A stretch of 64,000 bases of DNA from Hydrangea macrophylla (Eukaryota; Streptophyta; Magnoliopsida; Cornales; Hydrangeaceae): contig CM066988.1 in the NCBI GenBank assembly GCA_033977485.1, positions 137,430,859 to 137,494,858 on the forward strand, written 5' to 3'. Made by a program: the position numbers and the translations under genes. The stretch's first letter is position 1, and every line of letters starts with the position of its first letter. Shown here piece by piece: positions 1 through 14,261 of the stretch. The notes below the pieces were generated by a model. It was not told where the DNA came from. It worked only from the letters and a program-made list of their open reading frames with translations, and searched no databases.

Positions 1-461
1 GTATGTCCAAATAAAAATAAATAAAAAAAATCAAGCAACAGATTACTGAGACTTAAGGGAAACCGTTCTTGTTAAATCGATAATGAGACCACTGGCGCTA
101 AGCTGATTATCTACATATGATGTGTACACACACACACACATATTTATGTACACATTTCTGTTTTTAACAATTAACACCTACCGGTAAAATGCCTTGTGGG
201 AATCCATCCCCTGATCTCCACTGTTAGCAGCAGCATTTGCAGCTATTACAATGGTTACAGCTGGGTTTTGAGCGCTAAAAAATGCACACACACACACACA
301 CACATACATATACTGTCAACATTTGTTTGATGGCTGTAGTATACAGAGCTAGTTATGTAACATCTTCAGATTGAAAGTTGTTAACAGAACTTGCATATTG
401 AAGGTGTTAATGCCAGAAGTTAGTGCTCGGATCTGGTCTGGTATTTAGAATGTGGTGGGTA

Positions 462-504
<43 letters not shown>

Positions 505-590
505 GTTTGCATGTGGTTTGGCGCTGTTAATGAAGCGGCCTACGTTCATGCGTGAGGTGTGTGTCGGTGCTTCCATTATATAGAAGATCG
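1..590. other. Intergenic spacer with short microsatellites
   Basis: No gene is supported here. The stretch holds CA/TG microsatellites near 128-140 and 286-303 and ordinary AT-rich sequence. No splice-consistent coding series or transposon end was seen. Confidence 0.6.
469..502. repeat. (GA)n microsatellite
   Basis: Uninterrupted GA dinucleotide run of about 34 bp ending in GGAGG. Confidence 0.95.
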
Positions 591-594
591 TTTA

Positions 595-1110
595 CAAAAC
601 TGTGTAGGAGACCTTGATGATCCAACAATCGGACTGGAACTATCGAGGTGCCACCTTACATGACTGATCTTAGTGATCGTCTTATGACTGACTAGGGTAT
701 CCTTTCCTCTAGAAGAGAGGGCGGAAACCAGTATAGAAGATTAGGGTTAGGGAGATAATTATCAGATCCCTTTTTCAAGGAAGGAAGACCCCTTTCATAG
801 CACAAGGGATTTCCTATTACGAATTAGGTAACCTATCCAATCTCGAAGACTGACTGAGTCATCTAATCTTATCCTAGTGAATCGGATAGTGCCGTCAATT
901 ACCATGGATCGGCTCAGCAGTCGTCAAGTTCAGGCTGCAAAAGATCCTATTGTGGGATTAGCTGGGCTAGGACTGTCTGTCCAGAAAGGGGCCCGCCAGA
1001 GCACCTGACTCCGACCCTAGGCGTCAGGTGGCTTGCGTTTTACCCTGGATGGTTTAGTATGACGAGGAAGAAAGGCAGCAGTATTGAACATTCCGTCACC
1101 ATGATCATAA
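595..1110. other. Possible organelle-derived (NUMT-like) insert
   Basis: Base composition shifts abruptly from AT-rich spacer to a balanced, low-repeat, purine-run-rich texture (for example GAGAGGGCGGAAACC near 715 and GGAAGGAAGACCCC near 779). That texture resembles plant mitochondrial intergenic DNA. No gene was recognised inside it. The call rests on texture only and has not been checked against an organelle genome. The limits are approximate. Confidence 0.35.
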
Positions 1111-2080
1111 GAAGGTGAAAATGGTAAAGGCTGTTGTGACAAGTAGGTAATGGAGGGAGGTGATGGGTACCTTATTCGTCACAGACTCACCAGAAGGTAC
1201 ATATTTTTGTCAGCTGGTAGACTAATGGATGAAACAATTCTTGAAACATTAGTTAATAATGCAAATATGAGACGATATATAAAATAAAAAAATTTTAAAA
1301 AAAAAATCTTGAAAATGGAGCATTTGGTGGCATTTTATTCAAGGTACATTCTTGAAACATAGTTAATAATGCACATGGAACGTGTTGAAATTATTTGGTT
1401 TAAGCAACACTATTTATTGCATGAGAAAGGAAAATGGATTCTGACTCTACCTCTTGCACCCACAACAGGGAATTACTGTAGTGTGTTTTTGCTAACATCA
1501 TAGTTGAATGTTTTATGGAACAGTGTTCCTCCTATGAGAGAGAAGATTAACAAAGTTGGCAAAATTTTAAAGGTATACTTGCGCTTTCAATCTAGTTGTA
1601 TAGTATCATTATCACAACTTTTATAACCACTTTCATTTGGCAACAATGCTTCTGCGTTTCAATCGCAAAAAAACTAGTTTGCCAAACTGTTTCATGTTAG
1701 CTTTTAGAGTTCCATAATTACTTATGGACTCCCAAAGCTATTGCCAAATGGTCTTAGTGGCTAACTATGAACATCATACTGAACTTTCAGAAAATTGGTC
1801 AAATATAGAATGTGATGACTAGTAGCAGTGGAACTTCAAGAAAATCTAGGAGATATTAAATAATTTTGTTGATCATAGCACATAGTGACGTTTAAAGCCT
1901 TCACAAACTGATAGGAGTGAATTGTATTACAATGAAATTAGACACTACAAATATGGGATTACTGGGCAAACATCATATTTTCATGCAATCAATCATGGTA
2001 ATCATGCAAGCACCAAAAATAAAAGTTATGTGAACACAATGAAAAATTTGACACGAAAAGGAGGTGACTGGTGAGAGAGT

Positions 2081-2093
2081 TCACACACACACA

Positions 2094-2132
<39 letters not shown>
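2081..2132. repeat. (CA)n(CT)n compound microsatellite
   Basis: CA repeats pass directly into a run of about 17 CT units. Confidence 0.95.
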
Positions 2133-2135
<3 letters not shown>

Positions 2136-2375
2136 GTCCAACGCGTCAAGAGGATAAAGTTAAGGAATCAAAGATAAGAGGGAATCCATTATAGTTTACC
2201 TCAAATACAATAATCACAGTGAAATACACCTAAAAATCTCCAATAACTAAACGAGAGTCTAAAAATAAACACCACAATCTATGATGGTCCACACGTCTCC
2301 ACTAAAAAGAAAGCAAGAATACCCAATAAAGCAAACTCATTTATATGTATGTATGTGTCTGTACTAGTATGTGTG

Positions 2376-2384
2376 TATATATAG
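2376..2384 (+). promoter_or_regulatory. Putative TATA box of the peroxidase gene
   Basis: TATATATAG lies 107 bp upstream of the ATG at 2491. This would leave a 5' leader of about 75-80 nt. The region is TA-rich, so the match may be chance. Confidence 0.4.
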
Positions 2385-2478
2385 AGCTATTGTAGCCTAC
2401 ATGTTTATTATATAGTAGTGAGTGACAACTCCAAAGAATCTTAGTTTTGGGAGTTAAAAAGTGTTGTTTAATTTGTGA

Positions 2479-5130
<2,652 letters not shown>

Positions 5131-6572
5131 TAGTACAATATATATCTACATTTATAGATTGAGTATTATTGGAGAAAAAAAAAAATGATGTATTTTGGAC
5201 TGTGATATTTCTACGGGGGGAAAAAAAAAATGGTACGCTTTATGTATTGAAGTGTAGATGGAGTACGCATTATACATTGACTAAATAAATACTGCAAATG
5301 CTCAAAATCACCATCTTTTTAGAGTATTAGGATAGAGGCCCGTGCATTAAAATTGGAAAATTAATTAGATGTTTTTATTGTTGATACATTTAATATTAAA
5401 TGTATTAAATATGCACTACTAATAAATAAAGTTGTAAACGTAAAAGCTTCAATAATTATGGATGGAAGCAAATATATTTTCTTTTCTTTATTTATTTTTT
5501 TCGTTTTCAAATCTTTCTTTAGTGTTTTCACTTTTGTTTGTTTTTAGAATTTCTCTCCTTTATTTACTTATTTTTTTAACCACAATTTATTATATGAACT
5601 ATGTACAAAATAATGCAACTACGTATAAACTTTATACAATAAAGTTGAGAGTAATGCTGTTTAAAAGTAATAACTTATTTTTAATATCATAACACGTGAT
5701 ATTTTGAAAAACTTATCATCTTTTGTCATTTGTCTTTTTCTTTTTTGTTTAATTAGATATAAACTTCATACAATAAAGTTGAAAGTGTTATTTAAAAGTA
5801 ATAACTTAGTTTTAACATTATAACACATGATATTTTGAAAAAATTAATCATATTTGTTCTTCTTTTCTTTTTCTTTTTTTTCTTTTTTTTCCTTTTTATG
5901 GGAATGATATGAAATTGCATGAAATTATAAATTTCAAAAATAAATTTATTAAAACTATTATTATTATATATTTATTATGAGTATGCAAGTAATTGTAAAT
6001 TATAATTTCTCTTTTAAGTTTGAAAAGTATTTCATATATATATATATTTATTATGCATATGATAGAAGTGTATGTGTGTGTGTGAATTAAATTTATAGGA
6101 ATGCGTATTTAATAAAATATGATTAAAGATGTATTAGTAATTGTAAATTACAATTTGTCTTTTCACTTTGCAAAGTATTTCTTATATATGTATTATTATT
6201 ATTATTGTTATCATTATTATTATTATTATTTTGATGATGATGATGATGATGAATTAAATTTATTATATCTATTATAATTATATATTTATGAGGAGTATGA
6301 AATGATGTGAAATTAAATTTAAACAGTAAACGAACGTATGTGTGTGTGAATTAAATTTATAGGTATGTGTGTATGATAAAATATGATTTTAGATATATTA
6401 GTAATTGTAAATTATAATTTGTCTTTTAACTTTTCCAAATATTTCTTAAATATGTATTATGATTATTATTATATATTTATTATGAGTATGAAAAGATATG
6501 AAATTGTATGAAATAATAATTTTATAAAACAAATGAATTAAATTTATTAAGTGTAAATTATATGTGTGTAAA
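5131..6572. repeat. AT-rich spacer with degenerate tandem duplications
   Basis: No gene. A segment containing ACAATAAAGTTGA...TAATAACTTA...GATATTTTGAAAAA occurs twice, about 5630-5720 and 5760-5855, roughly 130 bp apart. A second motif, AGTAATTGTAAATTA followed by TTTGTCTTTT, recurs near 5989, 6138 and 6400. ATT and GATGAT microsatellites lie at about 6190-6252. This is slippage-prone AT-rich DNA. Confidence 0.6.
5284..5289 (+). terminator. Putative polyadenylation signal of the peroxidase gene
   Basis: AATAAA about 155 nt after the stop codon, in AT-rich 3' flank. It is the first canonical hexamer downstream. Confidence 0.45.
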
Positions 6573-6937
6573 GCCTTGTTTGGGAAAAACCAAAACAAAA
6601 AAAACAAAAACCAAAGCACAAAATCGATTTGCCAAACAAGGCACCGAAATTGTTGACTTTTGATCCAATATATGTGTGTAAAGCATTGTTTGGGAAAAAT
6701 GAAAACAAGAAAATAAAAACAAAGCACAAAATCGGTTTGCCAAACAAATTAGCCGAAATTGTTGACTTTTGATCCATGGATTTAGTGCCTTGTTTGGGAA
6801 AAAGTGGAAACAAACAAGACAAACAAAGCCACAATTGATTTGCCAAACAAACCCTATTATTTTTGGAGTGCCTTGTTTGGTTTAAAATAAAAAACACAAA
6901 CACAAATAAAGGTAAAATTTGGTTTGCCAAACAAGAC
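6573..6937. repeat. Four tandem fold-back units (TTGTTTGGG ... TTTGCCAAACAA)
   Basis: Units start at about 6573, 6693, 6787 and 6870. Each opens with GCCTTGTTTGG (GCATTGTTTGG in the second) and closes with TTTGCCAAACAA, so each can fold into a hairpin of about 65-70 bp with an A-rich loop. A linker containing GAAATTGTTGACTTTTGATCCA separates units 1-2 and 2-3. Similar ends occur on plant MITEs, but the tandem arrangement is uncommon. See findings. Confidence 0.75.
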
Positions 6938-7272
6938 ATAGCATCTCAATGTATTAGTAAAGGCAAAATTACATATAAGGAGCAAACAATTTAAAGAATT
7001 CCAAATTTTGACAAAATTGAAATTGAAAACTACTCTAAGGCTCTTTTATAGTATAGTGTAGATATAAAATGCTAAAGCTCGCGCTTTATTCAAATTCTAA
7101 CCCGATTTTCTAAAAACACAATTCTAATAATGTGCTAAAATTCATGCCAAACACAACATTGCTATAATTTGGTATTCATTGGACTGGTATTTTAGGGAGC
7201 ATAATGCTAAATATGTCAGCATGACAATTGCTTATATAAATATATATATATATATATATTCAGAAAATACTA

Positions 7273-7543
7273 CTCTCTATGTCCCATATTTAGAGTCTTT
7301 GATGTCAATTTTTGATGTTTCATTTCAAGAGTTCTCTTTGAACAGTCAAAGTACTAAAATACACATTTTTCAAATTTGTCCTTTATTATATTCAACTCTT
7401 CCTTCTTTTTTTTTTGATGTGATACAATAATTTTGAATTTCAAAAAAGACAATATTAGAAAGTTAAAAATCTCACCAAAATCAAAGTTAGCCCTTTAATA
7501 AACTGATTTTAAAAAAAAAACACTTAATATGGGACGGAGGGAA
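7273..7543. mobile_element. Stowaway-like MITE, diverged copy
   Basis: Terminal repeats CTCTCTATGTCCCATAT and ATATGGGACGGAGGGAA, flanked by TA on both sides (7271-7272, 7544-7545). It is homologous along its whole length to the cleaner copy at 23039-23311. Both share the CTTTGATG and TTTGATGTGAT blocks. Confidence 0.85.
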
Positions 7544-7638
7544 TAATGAATTGGATATTCTAAATTAAAGCAGTAGTTTGACACTATAGAATTTATTGAT
7601 TTGACAATGCCGAAATTGCTTGCTTGGTTCATAGTATT

Positions 7639-9512
7639 TGTCACACACCAACCCGTCCCCGCAGGCTAGGACACGTGTAACAAGCCAGCAACCCAAACAA
7701 TCATTTTTAACGTTCCAAAAATAACATTTTAAAGTGAAATACCAGGGGTAAAATAGCTTTTTATCAAATAAAATAATAAAAAGAAATAAAATAAAGGTTT
7801 AAAACCATCGAATGGTACTTGGACAGAGTTTCCCCTATTACAGCACTATTTCCCCCTGTTAAACAAGAAATTAAAATACCAAAATATCACCAAAATATTT
7901 GGAAAATACTTTAAAAACTTCAATCCACAATTTATATTACAGGGATTTAATAAAAAACTAAAACATACACTTATCTCCGAAAATCCAAACACTAGGAATA
8001 TAAATACCCATCTAAATCCATTTACATATAAACATATTAAACATTAACCATTTATCTCAAGCTATCCCAGAATCCCCACAGTTCAACGCTTCTCACTGTG
8101 ATGCTCGTCCGTACCTGCGTGATCATTAGTCACAAAAATTGATTAAGCTTTCGCTTAGTGAGTACGTGGTACTAATCATGCAATTGGAATATTTAATGTA
8201 TCATAAACACCAATTAAGCATTCACAATAATAAATGGTCGCCGGCGTGTCAAATAATCAATCACCATCGTATTGGACCCTTGATTCTGGGCCATTCTCAC
8301 TTTGTCATCGCTTTAAAAGCGATATCACTCACTCTCATATGACCGTAGTCAATTCATTGTGGTCGTCACCACCGTCCCCTTTTCTCTGAGGACTTCATCA
8401 TGATCCCCCTTTTCTCTGAGGAATGGGCGTCCCTTATATACGGGCTAAATAATGGTGATTATCAATTGACACCCTTTAACCCAAATAAGCACATAAGCAA
8501 CTCAACATGTCAACATGGCAATTTCAACATTTTTGAACATGTTAAATAATAATTAATTACATGCTTTTCTACTTAATCGCAATGAAGCAATTTAACATTC
8601 ACTAATAAATAAATAATATTAAATATCCAATTTTTGGATTAGGACACTCATCTCACGAATAAGTCTCAAATAAGCCTAGAAATCCCAAATTCCTTCGCAA
8701 TACTAGCTTTAGATACTCCCAATGATATTCCTACATATATATATATATCACATATATGTATCACTCCTTAAAATGTGTCGCAGAAAAACATTACCAAAAT
8801 TGAAAAAGAAAGACATAGAAATAATCATCTCATCTTCACGAGTCCGAATATGGCTTCGGTTCGCGAAATAGAGGTCAGACGGCGAAGCTACAACGACGGA
8901 ACGACAACGTGAAGTTTTTTTTTTCTTTTCCTTACCAACTCTCTGCGTCTCTGTCTGTATATCTATCTTAGTTCTCTCTTTTTTTTTTCTGATTTAATGA
9001 GTCATAACCGACTCACTTATGTATGTGATGTATTCAACTTAATCATATTTTTGTTTATAACCCCTAAACTTCCTAAGTTCTATTATGAAACCCTCCGAAT
9101 ATTATATTAACTACCCCAATATCTAAGTGGATCGATATCTATGTCACGTGTGGGCCCCAATTGTGGTCCCAAATATTATATGAAGGTACTAATTAACCTA
9201 CTAGTTATAAATCCAATTCCATTTTGCTCTTACTAGGGTACCCAAACTGGCACCATAAAATGCCACAACTAACAATATAATATTAAAACAATTTAACAAA
9301 TATTCATTTAATCATATAAATGCAACTAAATGCAATTTATCTAATATGGACCTCCCATGGGTCCCATTTCACATCTATCCAACTGTGCCCTTTTCGAAGC
9401 ACTTATCACATCGGGATAACTGTAACTTACCCAAATATCACATGCAATTAATTATACTAATTAATGCATGAAAAATAAATATTACTTCCATTTTCTGGGT
9501 ACGGGTATTACA
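7639..9512 (-). repeat. 3' LTR of the first Ty3 element
   Basis: Read on the plus strand it starts TGTCACACACC and ends GGTATTACA, the TG...CA ends of an LTR. It aligns along its whole length with 14262-16130, differing by scattered substitutions and small indels. It contains the hairpin-forming TTAAGCTTTCGCTTAGTGAG (8143-8162), also found in the second Ty3 element's LTR. Confidence 0.93.
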
Positions 9513-9528
9513 TCTCTCCCTCCCTTTT
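9513..9528 (-). other. Polypurine tract of the first Ty3 element
   Basis: On the minus strand AAAAGGGAGGGAGAGA directly precedes the 3' LTR. An equivalent tract precedes the 3' LTR of the second element at about 32053-32067. Confidence 0.85.
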
Positions 9529-9557
9529 AGGAAGTTTGTCCCCAAACTTTTCTTACC

Positions 9558-10835
9558 TCAAGTGTCAAATGGGTGAGGATATTTCTCTCGGATCTCGCCC
9601 TCACGTTCCCGAGTTGCCTCCTCTACTGAATGATTACGCCATAACACCATAACTAGAGGAATGACTTTAGTTCTAAGCACCTGATCCTTCCTATCTAGGA
9701 TTTGAACTGGATGTTCAACATAAGTCGAGTCTTCTCGAACCATCAACGGTTCCGGAGTGATACGGTGACTCGAGTCTGATAGACAACGTCGTAACATAGA
9801 AACGTGAAACACATTATGAACATTTGCCAACTCTTGTGGCAATTTCAACTGATATGCAACTGGACCAACTCTATCTAATATCAGATAAGGCCCTACAAAC
9901 CTCGGACTTAACTTGCCTCGCTTACCAAATCTTGTAATACCTTTCGAAGGCGATACTTTCAAGTAAATATAATCACCTACCTCGAATTCCAACGGTCTTC
10001 TACCTGTATCCGCGTAGCTTTTGTAACGACTCTGTGCTATTTGTAGCCGTTGTTTAACTAACTTGATTTTGTCCGTAGTGATTTGCACAATTTCAGGACC
10101 TATGAGTTGTTTTTCCCCAACTTCTGTCCAACACACCGGTGATCTACATTTTCAACCATACAATGCCTCGTAAGGTGCCATCCCAATACTCGTCTGGAAG
10201 CTATTATTAATTATAAGAGAATTCCACTAACGGCAAGTGGGTTTCCCAATCTGATTTAAAATCCATAACACAACCTCGAAGCATATCTTCCAGAATCTGA
10301 ATAACTCGCTTGGATTGGCCGTCTGTCTGAGGATGAAATGCTATGCTAAAATGCAAGGTCGTCTCCATTGCCTTTTGCAAACCTTCCCAAAATCTAGACA
10401 CAAATCGTGTGTCTCGATCTGACACAATTGATACCGGTGCCTCATGTAATCTAACAACTTCTCTGACATAAAGCTCTGCTAACTTTGTCGGATCACGAGT
10501 CTTGATTGGCAAGAAATGAGCTGATTTAGTCAATCGATCAACGATCACCCAAATACTATTATTAGACTTAGGAGACCGTGGAAAACCTGACACAAAGTCC
10601 ATCATAATATGCTCCCATTTCCATTTGGTATCTCCAACGGTTGCAATTCACCAGCGGGTCGTTGATGTTCTAGTTTTACTTGTTGACAAGTCGTACACTT
10701 GGCCACAAACTCGGCGACTTCCCGTTTTATACCACTCCACCAATACACTTCCCGCAAATCTCTATACATCTTGGTACTCCCCGGATGTACAGAATACCTC
10801 GTATTGTGAGCTTCTTCCATAATCTTGTCTTTCAA
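9558..10835 (-). pseudogene. Integrase with C-terminal chromodomain, broken (first Ty3 element)
   Basis: Frames at 10602-10835, 10207-10605 and 9558-10136 together encode an integrase. They carry the zinc-binding His/Cys region (HNTRYSVHPG ... CTTCQQ), the core with WVIVDRLTKSAHF and SDRDTRF, and a C-terminal chromodomain-like segment. The glutamate expected to complete the D,D-35-E triad after TDGQS is lysine (TDGQSKRVIQ), which should abolish strand transfer. The chromodomain tryptophan seen in the second element (EASWERE) is arginine here (EATRERE). Breaks near 10137-10206 and around 10602-10620 shift or stop the frame. It is a dead copy. Confidence 0.88.
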
Positions 10836-10886
10836 CTCTTGGATATTACGAACACACAGTCGATTAACATACCTGAATACATTATT

Positions 10887-13127
10887 CTAAAAACTGAATT
10901 CCAGCTGTCTACCCTCAGGTAATTCTTCAACTATTTTCTTGAAATTTGGGTCCAAAAGTTGACTCACCTTGATTTCTTCGATCAAGCTTGGTTGTGCCAT
11001 GATAGCCGCCATTAAACCACCCTGGATTCTGGGAATTACTTCCAATTCCAGCTGTTCAAATTCTTTTACCAATGTTGCTTGAGCTGTTAAAGAATAAACC
11101 AAATTTTCTGACGACTTTCGACTTAACGCATCGGCAACCACGTTAGCTTTACCCGGATGATACTGGATATTCAAATCATAATCCTTCATTAATTCAAGCC
11201 ATCTTCTTTGTCTCATATTCAGCTCTCTGTGGGTAAATAAATATTTCAGGCTCTTGTGATCGGTGAATATCTCACACGTTTCCCCGTACAAGTAGTGACG
11301 CCAAATCTTTAACGCAAAGATCACCGTTGCCAATTCCAGATCATGAGTCGGATAATTCTTCTCGTGTGTCCGTAACTGCCTTGAAGCATAAGCTATAACT
11401 TTACCCTCTTGCATTAGAACACATCACAGGCCTTGATGAGAAGCATCATTATATATACTGAAACCTCCAGTACCTGACGGAATAGCTAATATCGGCGTTG
11501 AGGTTAACTTATCTTTCAACTTCTGAAAACAGTTTTCACATTCTTTACTCCACACAAAAGCCACATCATTCCTCATCAATTGAGTCATCGAAGTCGCGAT
11601 TCTAGAAAAGTCTTGAACGAACTTTCTATAGTAACCAGCTAACCCCAAGAAACTTCGAACTTCAGAAACATTTGTCGGTCTCGACCAATTCTTCACAGCT
11701 TCTATCTTTTGTGGGTCCACAGAGACACCATCCTTAGAGATCACGTGTCCAAGAAAAGTAATATTTGTCAACCAGAATTCACTTTTCTTCAACTTCCCAA
11801 ATAGTTGCTTTTCTCTAAGTCGTTGCAAAATCAATCTCAAGTGTCGTTCATGTTCTTCTTGACTTCTAGAATATATTAAAATATCATCAATGAATACTAT
11901 CACAAATTCATCTAGATAAGTCTTGAACACCCTATTCATCAGGTCCATAAAAGCGGCTGGTACATTCGTAACCCCAAATGGCATGATAAGAAATTCGTAG
12001 TGCCCGTATCGAGTTCTGAAAGCTGTCTTCTCAACATCTTCAGCTTTTACCTTCAATTGGTGATACCCAGATCTCAACTCAATCTTAGAAAATACTTGTT
12101 CCCCTTGCAATTGATCAAATAAGTCATCAATACGCGGCAGTGGATACTTGTTCTTTATAGTCACCTTGTTGATTTCTCGGTAGTCAATACACATTCTCAT
12201 TGTGCCGTCCTTTTTCTTCACAAATAGAACCGGTGCACCCCACGGTGATACACTTGGCCGAATGAACCCCTTATCTAGTAAATCTTGTAGTTGAGTCTTC
12301 AACTCCTTCAACTCTACTGGAGCCATTCTATACGGTGCTCGTGAAATTGGTTGAGTTCCTGGCATCACATCTATCCCAAACTCAATTTCCCTCTCAATCA
12401 GCACACTAGGTAGATCTTCTGGAAAGATGTCTGGAAATTCTTTCACTACTGGTATACCTTCTAATTTCAGTTCAGTACCTCTAGTGTCGAGTATACTACA
12501 CAAGAATCCCCGACATCCCTTTTTCAGCAAACGGCAAGTTCTGACGGCGGACACCAAATAAGGCGGTGGTGCTACACCTGTCCCTTGGAAACAAAATACA
12601 TCTTGATTGGGCAATCGAAATGTTACTCTTTTATTCTCACAATCGATAATGGCGTGATTTGCAGATAACCAATCCATCCCCAAAATGACATCAAAATGTT
12701 GAATAACCAATGGCACTAAGTCAACAGTCAAACCTCTACCATTCACATCAATCCCACAAGCTTTAAAGATACCCGAACTTACTACTGGAGCTTCCGATGG
12801 AAGTGAAACAGACAAATCAAAATCTAGTAATTCTAAGGGTTTATCCAAATATTTAGCAAATGGGTGTGAAACAAAAGAGTGAGTTGATCCTGAATCCAGC
12901 AATACTCTAGCAAGTTGTGAGCAAATAGGAAGTATACCTGAAACCACAGTGTCACCGGCAGTGGTCTCCCCAGACTTGAGTTGGAAGTACCTTCCTTGTC
13001 GTTGCTCCCTCCCTTGGGATTGTTGTTGAGGTGGTCTTTGGCTTGGTGCACATCCCATAGATGAACTAGCACTTACTGGTCCTCTCTTTTGGCAATTACG
13101 TTCCCGATGCCCCATGTCACCACACAA
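10887..13127 (-). pseudogene. Protease - reverse transcriptase - RNase H, broken (first Ty3 element)
   Basis: The 567-residue frame 11424-13127 holds the last Gag zinc knuckle ([11 protein letters not shown]), the aspartic protease ([10 protein letters not shown], then GMDWL) and reverse transcriptase with FIDDILIYS. The frame 10887-11414 continues RNase H ([24 protein letters not shown]). The two are interrupted by a TGA stop at 11421-11423, where the second element has a glycine codon (QGLGCVLMQ). In RT motif A the catalytic aspartate of [10 protein letters not shown] is glutamate ([10 protein letters not shown]), a likely inactivating change. The product would have copied the element RNA into DNA in cytoplasmic particles. 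Confidence 0.9.
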
Positions 13128-14067
13128 ATAACACCGTATTCTGCTGTCATCTACACCTTGTCTCTAAGTATTACTTTGTCTTGGCACATTATGTCTTGAT
13201 AGATTAGGACAATCTCTTGCCACGTGTCCTGGCCGTCGACAGTTGTTGCAAATGATAGGAGATAAGTTGCACATTCCCCAATGATACCTACCACAGATCT
13301 GACACCTGGGCTTGTTGCCCCCACTTCCCGATGAACTCCCCAAATTCGGTCTCTTGGAACTGCCCTGCCCTTGGAATTGACTACCTCCTGGCCTCTTGAA
13401 TGGTTGACTTTGCCCTGGTGACAACACACCTCGCTCAGCAATTAGGGCCACATCTAACACCTCTGAATACGTCGATAGTCGGTTTGTATCTACTTTTCCC
13501 CTAATTTCATCACGAAGTCCTTCTTCGAATCGTCTTGTCCGAATAAACTCATTTGGAATCAAATCCATTGCAAATCTGGCCAAACTTGTAAACTGGGCTG
13601 CGTAATCCCTAACACTCATATTACCCTGACTGAGATGAGAAAACTCTCGGGCCTTTTGATCACTGAAAGATCGAGGAATATATTGTTTCGAGCACTCCTT
13701 GATAAACCCATTCCAGGTAGTCGGTGCTCCTTGTCTTAGTACTAACGTCCACTAATTTTGTGCTTCTTCTTTCAGAGTATCTGATGCAAACACGACCTTC
13801 TGTTCCTCTGTACATGGCAAAGCACGAAAAATTCTCTTCATATCGGTCAACCAATGATCAGCCTTCATCGAATCAGATTCTCCTTTAAACTGCCCTGACT
13901 TTTGCTTGTAGAACATAGCAATAGTTGTTGGTTCTGTTCTTTGTTTCTGGATTTGATGAGCTCGGTCCTTCCTCAGTAACTCGAGTTTCAGCCACTTTTA
14001 TCAACTTTTCCATAACTATTTCAATTCTGTCCATACGAGCCGAAGATGGGTTCTCACCTCCAGACAT
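13128..14067 (-). pseudogene. Gag with CCHC zinc knuckles, broken (first Ty3 element)
   Basis: Start codon at 14065-14067 (MSGGEN). The frame is carried in turn by 13885-14067, 13660-13854 and 13164-13619, with shifts near 13940 and 13640 and a stop near 13160. Zinc knuckle CNNCRRPGHVARDC near 13200-13240 follows the Cys-rich CQICGRYHWGMC. Gag packages the RNA in virus-like particles. The ORF is non-functional as it stands. Confidence 0.82.
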
Positions 14068-14244
14068 CCTTGCCTGGCACCCATAGCAAAGTATATACAT
14101 ATATGTTACTCTTAAATAAATTACAATGCATGCTAAATAACATTTTAAAGCATGCTAAATAAACGTGTATGCATTATTGTATTACTACGTGTCATTGTGT
14201 GCACACTCACGCGTCGTCACTCGTACCCAAGGCTCTAGCCTATT

Positions 14245-14256
14245 GCTCTGATACCA
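14245..14256 (-). other. Primer binding site, initiator tRNA-Met type
   Basis: On the minus strand TGGTATCAGAGC lies five bases inside the 5' LTR end (14262). This is the standard plant initiator tRNA-Met primer site. Confidence 0.92.
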
Positions 14257-14261
14257 AAAAT

